Assembly: GCA_021234155.1 (NCBI GenBank)
Contig: JAJEKV010000193.1
Location: 374,001-438,000, forward strand
DNA length: 64,000 bases
Direction: 5' to 3'
Origin: Isoetes taiwanensis
Taxonomy: Eukaryota; Streptophyta; Lycopodiopsida; Isoetales; Isoetaceae
Part shown: in pieces, positions 53,387-63,160 of the stretch
Position numbering within the stretch: position 1 is the first letter of the stretch
Layout of the letters: every line of letters starts with the position of its first letter
Notes under the pieces: generated by a model
Seen by the model: the letters and a program-made list of their open reading frames with translations, nothing else
What the model was told of the DNA's origin: nothing
Databases searched by the model: none
Program-made: the position numbers and the translations under genes

Positions 53387-55058
53387 TGTGACGTCCCCTA
53401 CTCGTATACGGTGCACTCACCGTATACAACCAGGAGTTCATCCCCCATACCAGCTCCATGCCGATATTGAGGGGCCCTCCACATGACACCGCGAACCGTG
53501 GATCGGGTTCCAAAGGGGAACGAAAGGAAGGGGTCATTTTACCCCGTCTTCCTCAGGGCCTACCTAGCTGCGGAAGCGTAACATACACGTCAATATATAA
53601 CATAAGCACATATCCACCTCGAAGGGTGGTCCATCACATCTGCATAGACAAGAGTGAGCACAATACATATGGGAAGTCCTACCCAAGGCTCAGACTCAAG
53701 GGGATGACTGACGGCTTGGGTCTCCAGAGTTCATTGCGGACAGAATTCATGGCAAGGGATTTGGCTAGCATATGAACATGGCATAGGGTTGTCCACTCCA
53801 TCCGCCCCTCCTGTGCACACTTTGCAGAGTAGGCTGAAAAGTGTCGGGACCTAACTGTAGCCCGCCGGATGCATAGCCAAAGGGGCTATTCCTGGGTCTC
53901 ATCCTCCCAGTTCCGATGGGGCAGGAAGGGATCACTCCCTCCAGAGATCTGCATGCTGACTCAAGGTGACTAGAGGGCCACCGCCGTTCGATTCGATGAA
54001 CCCACTGGAAAGTGTACACCACTTCACGGGTGTCTAGTCCATGCCCTACCCACACTCAGTGGTAAGCCATTAGACCTAGTCACTATGATCCCTGGTAGGC
54101 CTTACACACCAGAGGGATCGTTCAAGAGTCAGGACATGAACCTCCTTCTTAGCCCGGTCCCGCCCCTTCACCTACAACCGTGTGGTTCTTGTGCACAGGC
54201 GCATCTATAGTGTGCTAGAGAGGCTAACCTAGGAACATCTACTACCAAGCTTTAGGTCTCTACCCCCCTTCCCAATACAAGGAGTTCATAGAGATACATC
54301 ATCCATATACATCACAGAAGAACTAAAGAACTATATCTAATCTATATCATAGAGTTAGGTTCTTTAGTTAGAGGCTGGTATCTAGAGATCTAGAGGGCTG
54401 CTATGGGCAATTTAATAGGCTAAACCTACTGATTCTATGACTGAAATAGGGTTTAGACTATTTAATTGGCCAAATACCTGATCCTTGAGTGGCTCCTCCT
54501 GACCTGAGTTCGACCATCCTGCTGAAACGCTCGAACCAAGGGAAACTAATGGTGCAATTCACGCAGGTAGAGTCTGGGAGGCGGTTTTGGCTCTTGAGGC
54601 AGCCAAAACAGAGCTCTAAAACCCTAGAAACGAAAAATGGGCAAGTTAGGGTTTCCCTTCTTAAATAGACAAGGGGTTGGCTAGGGTTTCTAATTATCCC
54701 CTTTAGGCATGTGGGATAATTGGGAATGGGCCCACTTGCCTTTAATGGCTAGGTGGCAAAATGTGCCCACATGGAAATGTGTGCCCACATTAATGTGTAC
54801 ATTGATAAATGTGCACATTAATTGCACACTTGGGTATGGCCCACTTGGCATAAGGTGTCCACATGGAAATGTGTGCCCACATTAATGTGTACATTGGTAA
54901 ATGTACACATTAATAAATGCACATATTCCTTGCAAGTTGCCCCCTAGGGCTACCCACCTGGCTACACGTTAGCGTACACGTCAGTCGGGGTGGCGTGTAC
55001 GCGTGACGGAGCAGTACAGTGTACGTCCTGGGGCCGTATACTGTGCTGGAACGTCACA
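53387..55058 (-). mobile_element. 5' LTR of element C (complete, 1672 bp)
   Basis: Runs TGTGACGTCCCC to GGAACGTCACA with the same inverted ends as the A/B LTR. Its body aligns with LTR D in reverse complement. A CACATGGAAATGTGTGCCCACATTAATGTG-type short repeat lies at 54770-54930 (described, not a gene). The next bases, GTACA, are the start of an inverted piece of A/B-type LTR. Confidence 0.9.
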
Positions 55059-55095
55059 GTACATGCCATAGATGACATGTACTTGAGAGCGGAAG
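55059..55095 (-). mobile_element. 37-bp inverted remnant of LTR B
   Basis: Reverse complement of 16658-16694 of the shared LTR with about one mismatch. It supplies the bases missing after LTR B breaks at 28587. Confidence 0.78.
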
Positions 55096-55339
55096 GGTGC
55101 AAAATCGGTACTGGGTAGCAGAAATCACCGTCCGGACGCCGCTTACAAGTGCTTAAAATCGGTGTGTTTTAAACACGACGTGCGTGACTGAAGTATTGAC
55201 ATGTAGGGTGCGCGCCCGTCAAATGATAGGCTGAGAGAATCATGAACATGTTTGGTGCCGGAAACATGAATGCACAGAGTCCGCCATATTCTGGATGGCG
55301 GGCTAACCCATCTTGAATTCAAGCAAAATGGAGGGACTA

Positions 55340-56815
55340 ATTGTTTCCAAGAATTGCCCGAACCGAAATTCAACAATTTGCCCTCACCAATTTTGCAATA
55401 CACGTAAACCGGATAGATGAAACCCAATTCCTCTCCCGCTCAATTCTGAGAGCCATTGATGCAAACAAAGGAAGAGAGATCAGAGGCGAGATTGTATGCA
55501 AAGAAGGTAGCAATGAAGAAGAATTCCCCCTTCTAAATATTCGCCTTCAAAGAAGAATAAGAAATTGAGACCGAGTGACCATGAGAATAAGAGAAATTTC
55601 AGGAGAAATTTATGAAGTATTCAACCAAATTAGTACAAATGTTGATGACAATGACAAAGGCCGCATCATTGATGGTCTTCTTTGGAGGGCAAAGGGATTT
55701 TACCAATTGCTTCTATAAAGAAATCTAAGGGGTTACTATGGCCGAAAGCAAATGGTGAAGAATTTGAAGGAAACAATGCAAGAACATAAGTTTGAGAGGA
55801 ATCATGACATGCTTCGTGCAAGGAAGTCCACCCCGATAATGGCAGCCAAGGTACAAATGGTGTCAAGCCATTGAATCAAGCGAAGTGGCGGATTGCTCAA
55901 AGATCCCCAAAACAATTTCAAATGCTTTTCAAAGAAGGGTGCAAGCTAACAAAGGGGAAGGACCTTGGTCAATGTTCAGGAAGAGGAAGCGGATGGATAG
56001 CATGTTAGATCACAATAGAGAAGTCATTATCAAGTTCCTCGACCGAGAAAATACAAGAGTTTCTCCATACAAGAAAGACGTGAGGAAGTATGTATCGAGA
56101 CAGGAATAAAGATGGAACATCCAATTCATCTTCTTGAAGTCACCAAGTAAGTGTTCATCCTATATTGTAGGGTTCATTATATGTAGCATTTATTTGGCAT
56201 TCACACATTTTCCCCGCAGGTTGCAATTCTACCTCGGGTTTAGAGAGGAGAATCCTCATATCAAATTGCATTGCAGACTTTTTGAGAGGTTGAAACCGAA
56301 GTTTTGTAAGGAGGATGCGTGAGAGGCATACATGCCGTTGCATTTACCACTTGAAATTTGAATACATCATGCAAGGATTGAAATGTACTGAGAAAATCGG
56401 GTGGAGTTCATGACAATTGCAACCGCCATCTTGTGAGATTTGTGGCCCCGGCCTTAATGTGCGACCAAGGAGCATACAATCAAGTGTACCCGGTGATTTA
56501 TGGAGACAAGTGGTCTGCAAAGGTGATGATGAGGAGTGGTTTGATCATAACTGCTTGATGTTGGCGTGTAAAAAATGTGGGTTGGATAGAATTAGAAAAT
56601 GTCCACAGGAAATGGATGGCACGGCACGGGTTCAGTACTAGTTACTTGGAAGACATTTGAAAAGCAACCTGTGGACCAGGACAGAGAATTCAGGGATCCA
56701 AGAAAGGCTTTGAGGTACAAACCTGTCTTGAGATTAGTACAGAAGGAGAGAAGTCCCAAAGAATTTCAAGAGGAAGTGAAGAAGGTAATATCAGATTTTG
56801 TTCCACACAATTACA
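55340..56815 (+). pseudogene. Transposase-like Cys/His-rich protein, N-terminal half
   Basis: Pieces in order: DHNREVIIKFL and VSPYKKDV (55885-56090), EHPIHLLEVTK (about 56115-56146), an intron 56147-56219 (GTAAGTG to CCCCGCAG), LQFYLGFREENPHIKL and RLFERLKPKF, then RHTCRCIYHLKF and CEICGPG, CKKCGLDRIRKCP. The last is at 56560-56605 and is part of a Cys-rich zinc-binding-like domain. The end is KKVISDFVPHNYI. Several stops and shifts are present. The next residues expected (xWQxNRFK, VIDFAKNYS) lie at 34572 and below on the minus strand, so one gene has been split. Confidence 0.6.
56147..56219 (+). other. 73-bp GT-AG intron in the transposase-like pseudogene
   Basis: Donor GTAAGTG after CACCAA and acceptor TTTTCCCCGCAG. 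Removing it joins two coding pieces in the same frame (EVTK to LQFYLGF). Confidence 0.6.
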
Positions 56816-56963
56816 TAGATCACCGTAGTGGTCCCATCATCGGTAAATACGCATGCAACTCATACCTGGCATAGGTTGCATGCGTAGATTAATCTTAACT
56901 ACACATGAAACTAATCTAAACACCAATCGACATGCCTGAGCCAATTTCTACTGGCTCCTTTAA
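56816..56963 (-). mobile_element. Fragment of chromovirus 3' internal region (element D continuation)
   Basis: Matches 17480-17625 of element B (TCACCGTAGTGGT, CATCATCGGTAA, TGCATGCGTAGATTAATC, CGACATGCCTGAGCC). It starts where 34573 leaves off when the intervening DNA is re-inverted. It ends near 56963 in unrelated AT-rich DNA. Confidence 0.78.
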
Positions 56964-58560
56964 TGCATGTGATTAACATAATTATCCTAAGGTAATATTT
57001 ATGAATTAACATTATCATAGTATCGGATACATTACTTCCGATAGTACAATTATTATTTTTTTTTTTTTTTTTTTTGTCAAGATATTTATATTTTATTAAA
57101 TAATAAAACAGGGTACATGACCTTATTAAAGGCTCCACAATAGGCCAGATAAGCACAATTTAAACAATGGTCACCAAATAGGAAGAAGTATCACCCACAT
57201 TTCCAAAAATCAGAGTCTAAAAGCCTGATATAGACCTTCCAACCTGAACAAAGATTGAACCAATGTGTGAACCGCAGCTGCAACCATTTGAAGCTCACCC
57301 CCATAAGATGCAAGCAATTGAGGGGCAGATGAGGCAATTATCCTTCCGCGCATTAACTTGGCCTGGAATCCATCCTGCAGCATTGTACTAGAGAAGATCA
57401 TATCCCTGTTCCAATCATGTACTAAAGGACTCAATGCTCCATCTTCAAATACTGCAGAAGATCATGCTGGCCTTCCCACAAGGGGTGGTCCAATTGCTCA
57501 CCGAATGCCCCTACTACTACTAGCATAGGCCGCAGCTGAAAGTGCTCAACTTCCTTAAAGATGCACAAGTCAAGTTCCCCAGGACCCTTGAAGCACAACT
57601 CGATAAGTCAGCAGCAGTAAAGAAGCATTGGTCTCCCGCCCAATGTTCCTTAATTTGATCCATTTTTCACTATTCACGGATTGTACAGTACTATAGCAGT
57701 CCATAGAACCTGACAATTATATTTACTCTAAGCTTTGCAATATTTAACGACTTTTAGATCGCGATTATTTAAACAATAACCCTGATTTAGACCTATTGTA
57801 TCATAGACAAGGTTTTAATTATCATACACAAGAATTAGATGTGCTTTTTATTCGCTTCCTTGGGTCCTGCATTACCCTTGGAAGTATATCCCTAAGATGC
57901 ACTTAAGTATATCCGAATTCTATTTTCTATTTATATTTATAAGGACCCCGAGGTCATATAGCTATCCTTGGAAGGAATTGCATCCTTGCGAAGGATAAAT
58001 TAACATGCTACCTCACATTACCGTTGTTATTTAACTTATTTCCCTATGATACATATACGTACAACAATTTCTATCCAGTTATTAGGATCTATATTTAACT
58101 TACCTATAAGACACATTAAAGCTTATAATACATGCGCACACCTTACCTAAGGCTAGAACGCATCCATCCATTGAGCCGGCGTCGAGTAACCATCATCCAA
58201 TTAAATTGGGATTATGTCAACTCCAAAATCATGCCAACCTGCTATTGTCTTCTAGGGGGTTTTTGTTTTTTTTAATCTTTTTTTTTGGACTTCAAAAATA
58301 ACATAAGGTTGCGATTCACGTGTGACTTTTCATATGCGAATTGAAATATGCAGAAATGAAGAGCAAGTTGCTAACATAGATGAGACCAAAATTGCTTGCT
58401 CGATAGATGATAATATTGGGATTGATAATAATGTGATTGCATTATTTTATGAGGCAATTCGGCACTTCGAAATTATCGATACATGGCACAAATATCATAC
58501 AAAAATATCATATATTCCAATAAAACATTAAGGGATCAATCCATGTTTTTCCACGTGTTT
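56964..58560. other. AT-rich DNA with a poly(T) run; no gene recognised
   Basis: A run of about 20 T at 57057-57076 could mark the poly(A) tail of a minus-strand retroposon (57057-57680 or so), but no LINE or SINE motif is readable. Short frames at 57210-57434 (minus) and 58322-58531 (plus) have no recognisable similarity. A TTTTTT-rich stretch lies at 58258-58287. Confidence 0.35.
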
Positions 58561-58619
58561 AACAAGGTGTGGTTCCATGTCAGCCGTTCTATCCAGTTCT
58601 GGGTACGAATCTAACACTT

Positions 58620-58735
58620 CACCCACCGTCATCCCCATCTCTTTCAGCTCTCCTCTCTCTCTCCTCTCTCCTCTCTCCTCTCTCTCTCCCATCTCTCTCC
58701 TCCTTTGTCTTTCCCTCTTCTCTCTCTAGCTTTAT
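58620..58735. repeat. Pyrimidine tract, (CTCTCC)n-like
   Basis: A run of CTCTCTCCTCTCTC-type sequence next to SINE copy 1. No coding value. Confidence 0.9.
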
Positions 58736-58849
58736 TCTAGAACATTCTAGAAGGAACTTTTAACATCAAGGCTCTTAATTAACCAAAGGAATTTCCATTC
58801 CCCCAGCCTTAACTAAGTATGGACTCCATATTCTTTTAAGAAAAGACTG

Positions 58850-58982
58850 GTTGGTCTAGTGGTAAGGATGGGGGGTTTGGGGGGCAAGGTCCAGGGTTCA
58901 AATCCCCCACACAACCAAAAAATTTTGAAATAGAGGGGCGTGAAATACAGACTCACGGACGCTATTTTCTTATTATAATAGA
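58850..58982 (+). mobile_element. tRNA-derived SINE copy 1
   Basis: A-box-like TGGTCTAGTGG (58852-58862) and B-box-like GGTTCAAATCC (58895-58905), with CCCCCACACAACCA then AAAAAATTTT. The tRNA-like head is followed by a non-tRNA body ending in TTATTATAATA. Not a functional tRNA gene: the anticodon arm is a run of G and the stems are imperfect. Confidence 0.65.
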
Positions 58983-58994
58983 GAAGATTATAAT

Positions 58995-59082
58995 TTCCTC
59001 TCCCTCTCTCTTCTCCTTCTCTCTTTCTTTTCTCTTCTCTCTCTCCTCTCTCTTCTTTCCCCGCTCTCTCTCTCTCCCACAT
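58995..59082. repeat. Pyrimidine tract after SINE copy 1
   Basis: CTCTCCCTCTCTCTTCTCC-type run directly downstream of SINE copy 1. The minus-strand frame here is a low-complexity Glu/Arg shadow. Confidence 0.9.
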
Positions 59083-59245
59083 GTCTCCTTTGAATAGTTG
59101 CTATTTTTGGATGGATGCACTTGCCAATGGCCAAGATTGTGCCATGTGGCAACATTCTAGCCTTTGATAGGCATGGGAGACATGCACATGGCCTGGGACA
59201 CCAACCTTAACTATATGTGAGCCATATATTTTGTTGAAGAAGAAA

Positions 59246-59345
59246 TGCTTGGCTTAGTGGCTGGAGTTGGGGGGTATGGGCTAGACTTGGGTTCGAATCC
59301 ACCATGCAACATAAAATTTTGGATAGTGGTTAGGAAAAAGGGAGG
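59246..59345 (+). mobile_element. tRNA-derived SINE copy 2
   Basis: Perfect A box TGGCTTAGTGG (59250-59260) and B box GGTTCGAATCC (59290-59300), then ACCATGCAACATAAAATTTTGGATAG (tail described in part). It matches copy 3, 150 bases downstream. Confidence 0.7.
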
Positions 59346-59395
59346 GCTCACAGGATCATCGCGCCACGCGCGTGAGAAGGTAATTAGGGACCGTC

Positions 59396-59640
59396 TGCTT
59401 GGCTTAGTGGTCGGAGTTGGGGGTATGGGGGCTAGACTTGGGTTCAATCCACCATGCAACATAAAATTTTTGGATAGTGGTTAGGAAAAAGGGGAGGGCA
59501 CAGGGATGGCGCCACGTGGCTGGCGTGAAAATCGCGTTAGGACCCGTCCCTGATCAAGCCAAGTGGCTCCACGCAGCCGTCGATGGGGGTAGAGTTACAT
59601 TAGCCTAATAACGGTATTTTTTATTATAATACTAGAAAAG
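59396..59640 (+). mobile_element. tRNA-derived SINE copy 3
   Basis: A box TGGCTTAGTGG (59400-59410), B box GGTTCAATCC (59441-59450, one base short). The body continues with GCGCCACGTGGCTGGCGTG and ends in TTATTATAATA near 59629-59639, like copy 1. Confidence 0.7.
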
Positions 59641-59679
59641 GGCGGCCCTCGATGGCGGGCCCCCTTTCCTTCCTTTCGG

Positions 59680-60905
59680 TGGCTCTCTCCTCTCTGACCT
59701 GCCTAACCCATGCCCATGCCCTTCTTTTGTAGTATTCCTCGGCTCGTCCTCGCCTCGATTTGGACCCCATTAACACTTTTGGTTAGCCCTTCCTTTTCTG
59801 GCATCTCTCTCTCCTCTCTCTCCTTTCTGCTCTCTCTCCTTCTCTCTATGCTCTCTGTTCTCTCTCCTCTTCTTCTCTCTATTCTCTCTCCTCTGGCTTC
59901 TCTCTCTTCTCTCTGTTCTCTCTTCCTTTCTTATCTCTCCTCTCTCTCCTCTCTCCCTAACTTCTCTTCTCCTGCTCTCTCTTCTCTCTCCTCTCTCTTC
60001 TCTCCTCTCCTTTCTTCTCTCTTCTTTTTTCTCTCTCTCTCATATATTTCTCCCTCCTCTCTATCTTTCTTTCTCTTCCCCCCTCTCTCTTCTTTCTTCC
60101 TCTCTTCTTCTTCTCTCTTCCTCTCTCTCTCTGTCTCTTCCCTCTCTCATTTCTCCCCCTCTTGTCCCTCTCTTTCCTCTCTCTCCTCCCTCCTCCTCTT
60201 TCTCCTCCTCTCTTTTATCTCTCTCTTTCTCTCTTCTCTCTTCATCTTTCCCTATTCCTCTTCTTCGTCCCTCTCTTCATCCCTCTCTCTCCTCTCATCC
60301 TCTCTCTCTTTCCTTCTCTCTCTCTCTCTCCTTCCTTTTCATGCTCTCTGCCTCTCTCCTCTGTGCCACTCTCTCTATTTTTTCTCTTTCTGTTCATATA
60401 TATATTTATATTCTCCCATCATATATTTATATATCATATATATATATATATATAAATCTCTCTCCTCTGTCTTCCTCTTCTCTCTGAGCTGTTGGAGACA
60501 CTCTGAGAGGTCAAATATATATCTTCTCTCTCTCTATCTTTCTCTCTCCCCCTTCTCTCTCTCTCTATCTCCCCTCTCCTCTCTCTCCTTCTTTCTCTTC
60601 TCTCTCCTCTCTCTTCTTTCTCTCCTCTCTTTCTCTCCTCTCCTATGTTTCCTGCTGATATTAAGTAAAAATAAATCTCTCTAATGGCTGTAAATGTAAT
60701 CTCTCCTCTGCTCCGTCTCTCTCATCTCTCTTCTCCCTCCTCCTCTCTCTCCTTCCTCTTCTTTCCCCTCTCTCTTTCTTTTTCCTTCTCCTTATATATC
60801 TCCTCTCTCTTCCCTCCCTCCTGTCTCTTCTCTCTCTTTCTTCTCTTTTCTCTCTTTCTTTCTCCTCTCCCACTCTTCCCTTCTCTCTCCTCCCTCCTCT
60901 ATTCC
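59680..60905. repeat. 1.2-kb pyrimidine tract with TA-rich interruption
   Basis: Nearly uninterrupted C/T on the plus strand (CTCTCTCCTCTCTC words), broken by a TATATA stretch at 60395-60455 and a few short islands. The long Ser/Leu frame across it is not a gene. Such a tract can adopt triplex DNA. Confidence 0.9.
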
Positions 60906-60949
60906 ATTACCAATAAAGTATAATTCATGATAGCATACTCACACATGCT

Positions 60950-61680
60950 ATGAACATTCTATTTTGAGCATTTTTTTTTTTTGCAATATCCAAGAAACTT
61001 TCTACTTTTATATGTCATCTAGAGCATAGGTGGTTGCTATCTTGTTTTTCTCTTACGTTTGGTTTTGCCTTTTTTAAAGAAAACTTTTTATTTTCCTCTC
61101 TCTCTTACTTATTTCTTACCCTTGAGCATCTCATTCCAACAACATTCTATTTTCTATTCCTTTGCTCTCTTTCCCTTCCCTCTTTTTTCTCTGAAACTTT
61201 CTCTTTCCTTTTTCTTCCCATGAGCATCTCTTCATTCCACCGCATTCTCTTTTGAGCATTTCTCCTTTGGAAAGTTTTTCTATTTTTTATGGATGCTTTT
61301 CTATTTTTAGGCATGGGAGAGACATACCCTTGAGCATCTGGAACATTCCTTAACATTCTATTTTGAGCATTTTTTGTTTTACCAAGAAATGCTTCTATTT
61401 TTAGATTAAGGGGGTCTGGGGGCTAGGCCAGAGGTCCTTACTCACCAGCATCTGCAGAACATTCTAAATATTCTAGGTAAGTGGTTCTAGAAAAAATAGA
61501 ATATTTTGGGATTCGGAACATCCCTGGAGCATCCAGGAGCAAATTGTTTAGAGCCCCACCGGAACTTTCTATTTTTTCCACGCGAAAGATTCCAGGACAT
61601 TCCATGACATTCTAGAAGTTTCTAGAAGATTCCACCAACCTAGAACATTCTAGAATATCATTCTTAGTATTGACCCAGCC
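60950..61680. repeat. Degenerate repeat with GAA/TTC arrays, part 1
   Basis: The words ACATTCTATTTTGAGCATTT and AAGAAACTTTCTACTTTT recur with drift. At 61610-61632 five GAA/TTC units alternate with exact 2-base gaps (TTC-GAA-TTC-GAA-TTC), and at 61643-61655 three more. This is the heat-shock-element layout nGAAnnTTCnnGAAn. Confidence 0.7.
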
Positions 61681-61727
61681 CCTCCTCACATGCCATGTGG
61701 ACTTCTATTTTTTTTAGAAGCCAATGC

Positions 61728-61795
61728 TTGGTCTCCGGTAGGGTGGGGTTTGAGCCCAATGTCCGGGGTTGAGTCCCTATAAACCAAAAATTCTC
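61728..61795 (+). mobile_element. Degenerate tRNA-derived SINE head, copy 4
   Basis: TGGTCTCCGGT and GGTTGAGTCC 38 bases apart, followed by CTATAAACCAAAAATT and a CTCTCTCC tract, as in the other copies. Confidence 0.45.
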
Positions 61796-62108
61796 TCTCC
61801 ACCACTCTCCCTATCTCTTCCCTCTTTCCATTATTCCATTCCTTTCCTTCCGGCCTCCATTCCTTCCTGTCTGGTGTCCATACCATGTATTCCTTCCAGT
61901 GGCTTCCGCCTCATTGAGCCATTAGCACTTTTATTCAGACCCCTTCCTTTCCTACCATCTCTCTCCTCTCTCCTTTCTACACTCTCTCCCCTTCTCTCTG
62001 TCCACTCTCTATTCTCTCTCCTCTCTTCTCTCCTATTCTCTCTCCTCATCCTCTCTCTTATCTCCTCCTCCTTTCTTGTCCCTCCTCTCTCCTTTGCATC
62101 TTCTCCCA
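61790..62108. repeat. Pyrimidine tract after SINE copy 4
   Basis: CTCTCTCCTCTCTCC-type run following the tRNA-like head, the same arrangement as at 58995 and 59680. Confidence 0.88.
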
Positions 62109-62730
62109 TCTTCTATAATAAATGTAACATTTATAAAACATATGTTATATATGTATGTGTAAAAAATATATAGATAGATATATATATTTTATATATGTCA
62201 TAAGTAAAATGCATTTGTATTTTAATATGCAATATGCTCTGTTTATATATTTTGTCTCATATTTCTCTGTCTTGCATCATAATATATGTCTCATTGCATT
62301 TTAATAAATATGTGCATCATATTTTATGTATTTTTGTTATTTATATGGCTGGAACATATGTCTTTATGTCAACAACTTGCATCATGTATATTATATGTCG
62401 TCTCTTTACTCTGCACATCATAAGTGATATGTCTTAATAAATAATAATGGATATATATATGCATATTTTATATGCTGTCATTTTATGTATATATATGTTT
62501 TTATATATGCAGTGCATGTATATGTAAAATGTATGTCATAAAAAAAAGCATTTTATTATGTGTTTGTATTTATTTTATGCAACAATATGTATTTTGCATG
62601 TTTTATGTTTTTGGATGTATGTTTTAAAACACAAAGTCTCATGTAAATAATAAAAATATGTTTATGCATGCGTGTGTATGGCTTATTTTATCTTGTTTTT
62701 TAATATGTAAATGTCATGGTGTTTATGTAA
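62109..62730. repeat. TA/TATG-rich low-complexity DNA
   Basis: Dominated by ATATAT, TATGTCAT and TTTTATGC words. No gene is seen. It would be a low-melting region. Confidence 0.8.
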
Positions 62731-63160
62731 TATTCTCCTCTCCTCTCTCTCTTCCCTCTCTCCTTTCTCTCTTCCCTCTCTAAAATTGTATTATTCATAA
62801 AAGGAGCCTACTTACACCTACTACCATGGAACTCCATATACACACATGCCCCTACTACCAATTCTAAAGTATCACTCATGAGAAAGAACACTACCAATTC
62901 CAAGTATCACCTATGAGGATCTTACTCACATCTATTGCACTCCATGGTATTTCCGCAGATCTTATTCACACATGCTCAACCCTCTATTCCATTAACAACA
63001 AAGTATCATTCATGAGTAAACATGCTCACACATGCCCGAGGGTCACATCTACTATCTCTACTAACAATTCTAAAGTATGTCAATTCTAAAATATCACCCA
63101 TGTGAAGCTTTACACACCCATCATACCCATCACACTTACTATCAATTCCAAAGTATCATC
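62731..63160. repeat. Short pyrimidine run and (CACTCATG/AAAGTATCA) word repeats
   Basis: The phrases ACCAATTCTAAAGTATCA and TTACTCACA recur about every 40-80 bases; no gene. They link the TA-rich block to the array at 63160. Confidence 0.6.

Larger units (their letters stand above)
55095..56815. mobile_element. DNA transposon, right part (inverted)
   Basis: Begins with the terminal GGGTGCAAAATCG, followed by AAGTGCTTA words like those at the other end. It contains the N-terminal half of the transposase-like gene and ends at ACACAATTACATAG, where retroelement sequence takes over. Confidence 0.65.

Noticed and set aside
56147-56219. Considered the stops around 56110-56330 as proof that no gene exists here
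   Set aside because: Splicing a standard GT-AG intron joins two matching coding pieces, so the region is a broken gene rather than random DNA.
57210-57434. 74-codon minus-strand frame near a poly(T) run
   Set aside because: It could be part of a LINE-like retroposon but no RT or endonuclease motif is readable, so it was not called as a gene.
58850-59460. Functional tRNA genes
   Set aside because: A and B boxes are good but no acceptor, D or anticodon stem folds properly and the copies are followed by a shared non-tRNA body; they are SINE heads.
59710-60684. Long 324-codon open frame
   Set aside because: It lies wholly in a C/T tract and encodes Ser/Leu/Pro low complexity; there is no start context, domain or copy to support it.
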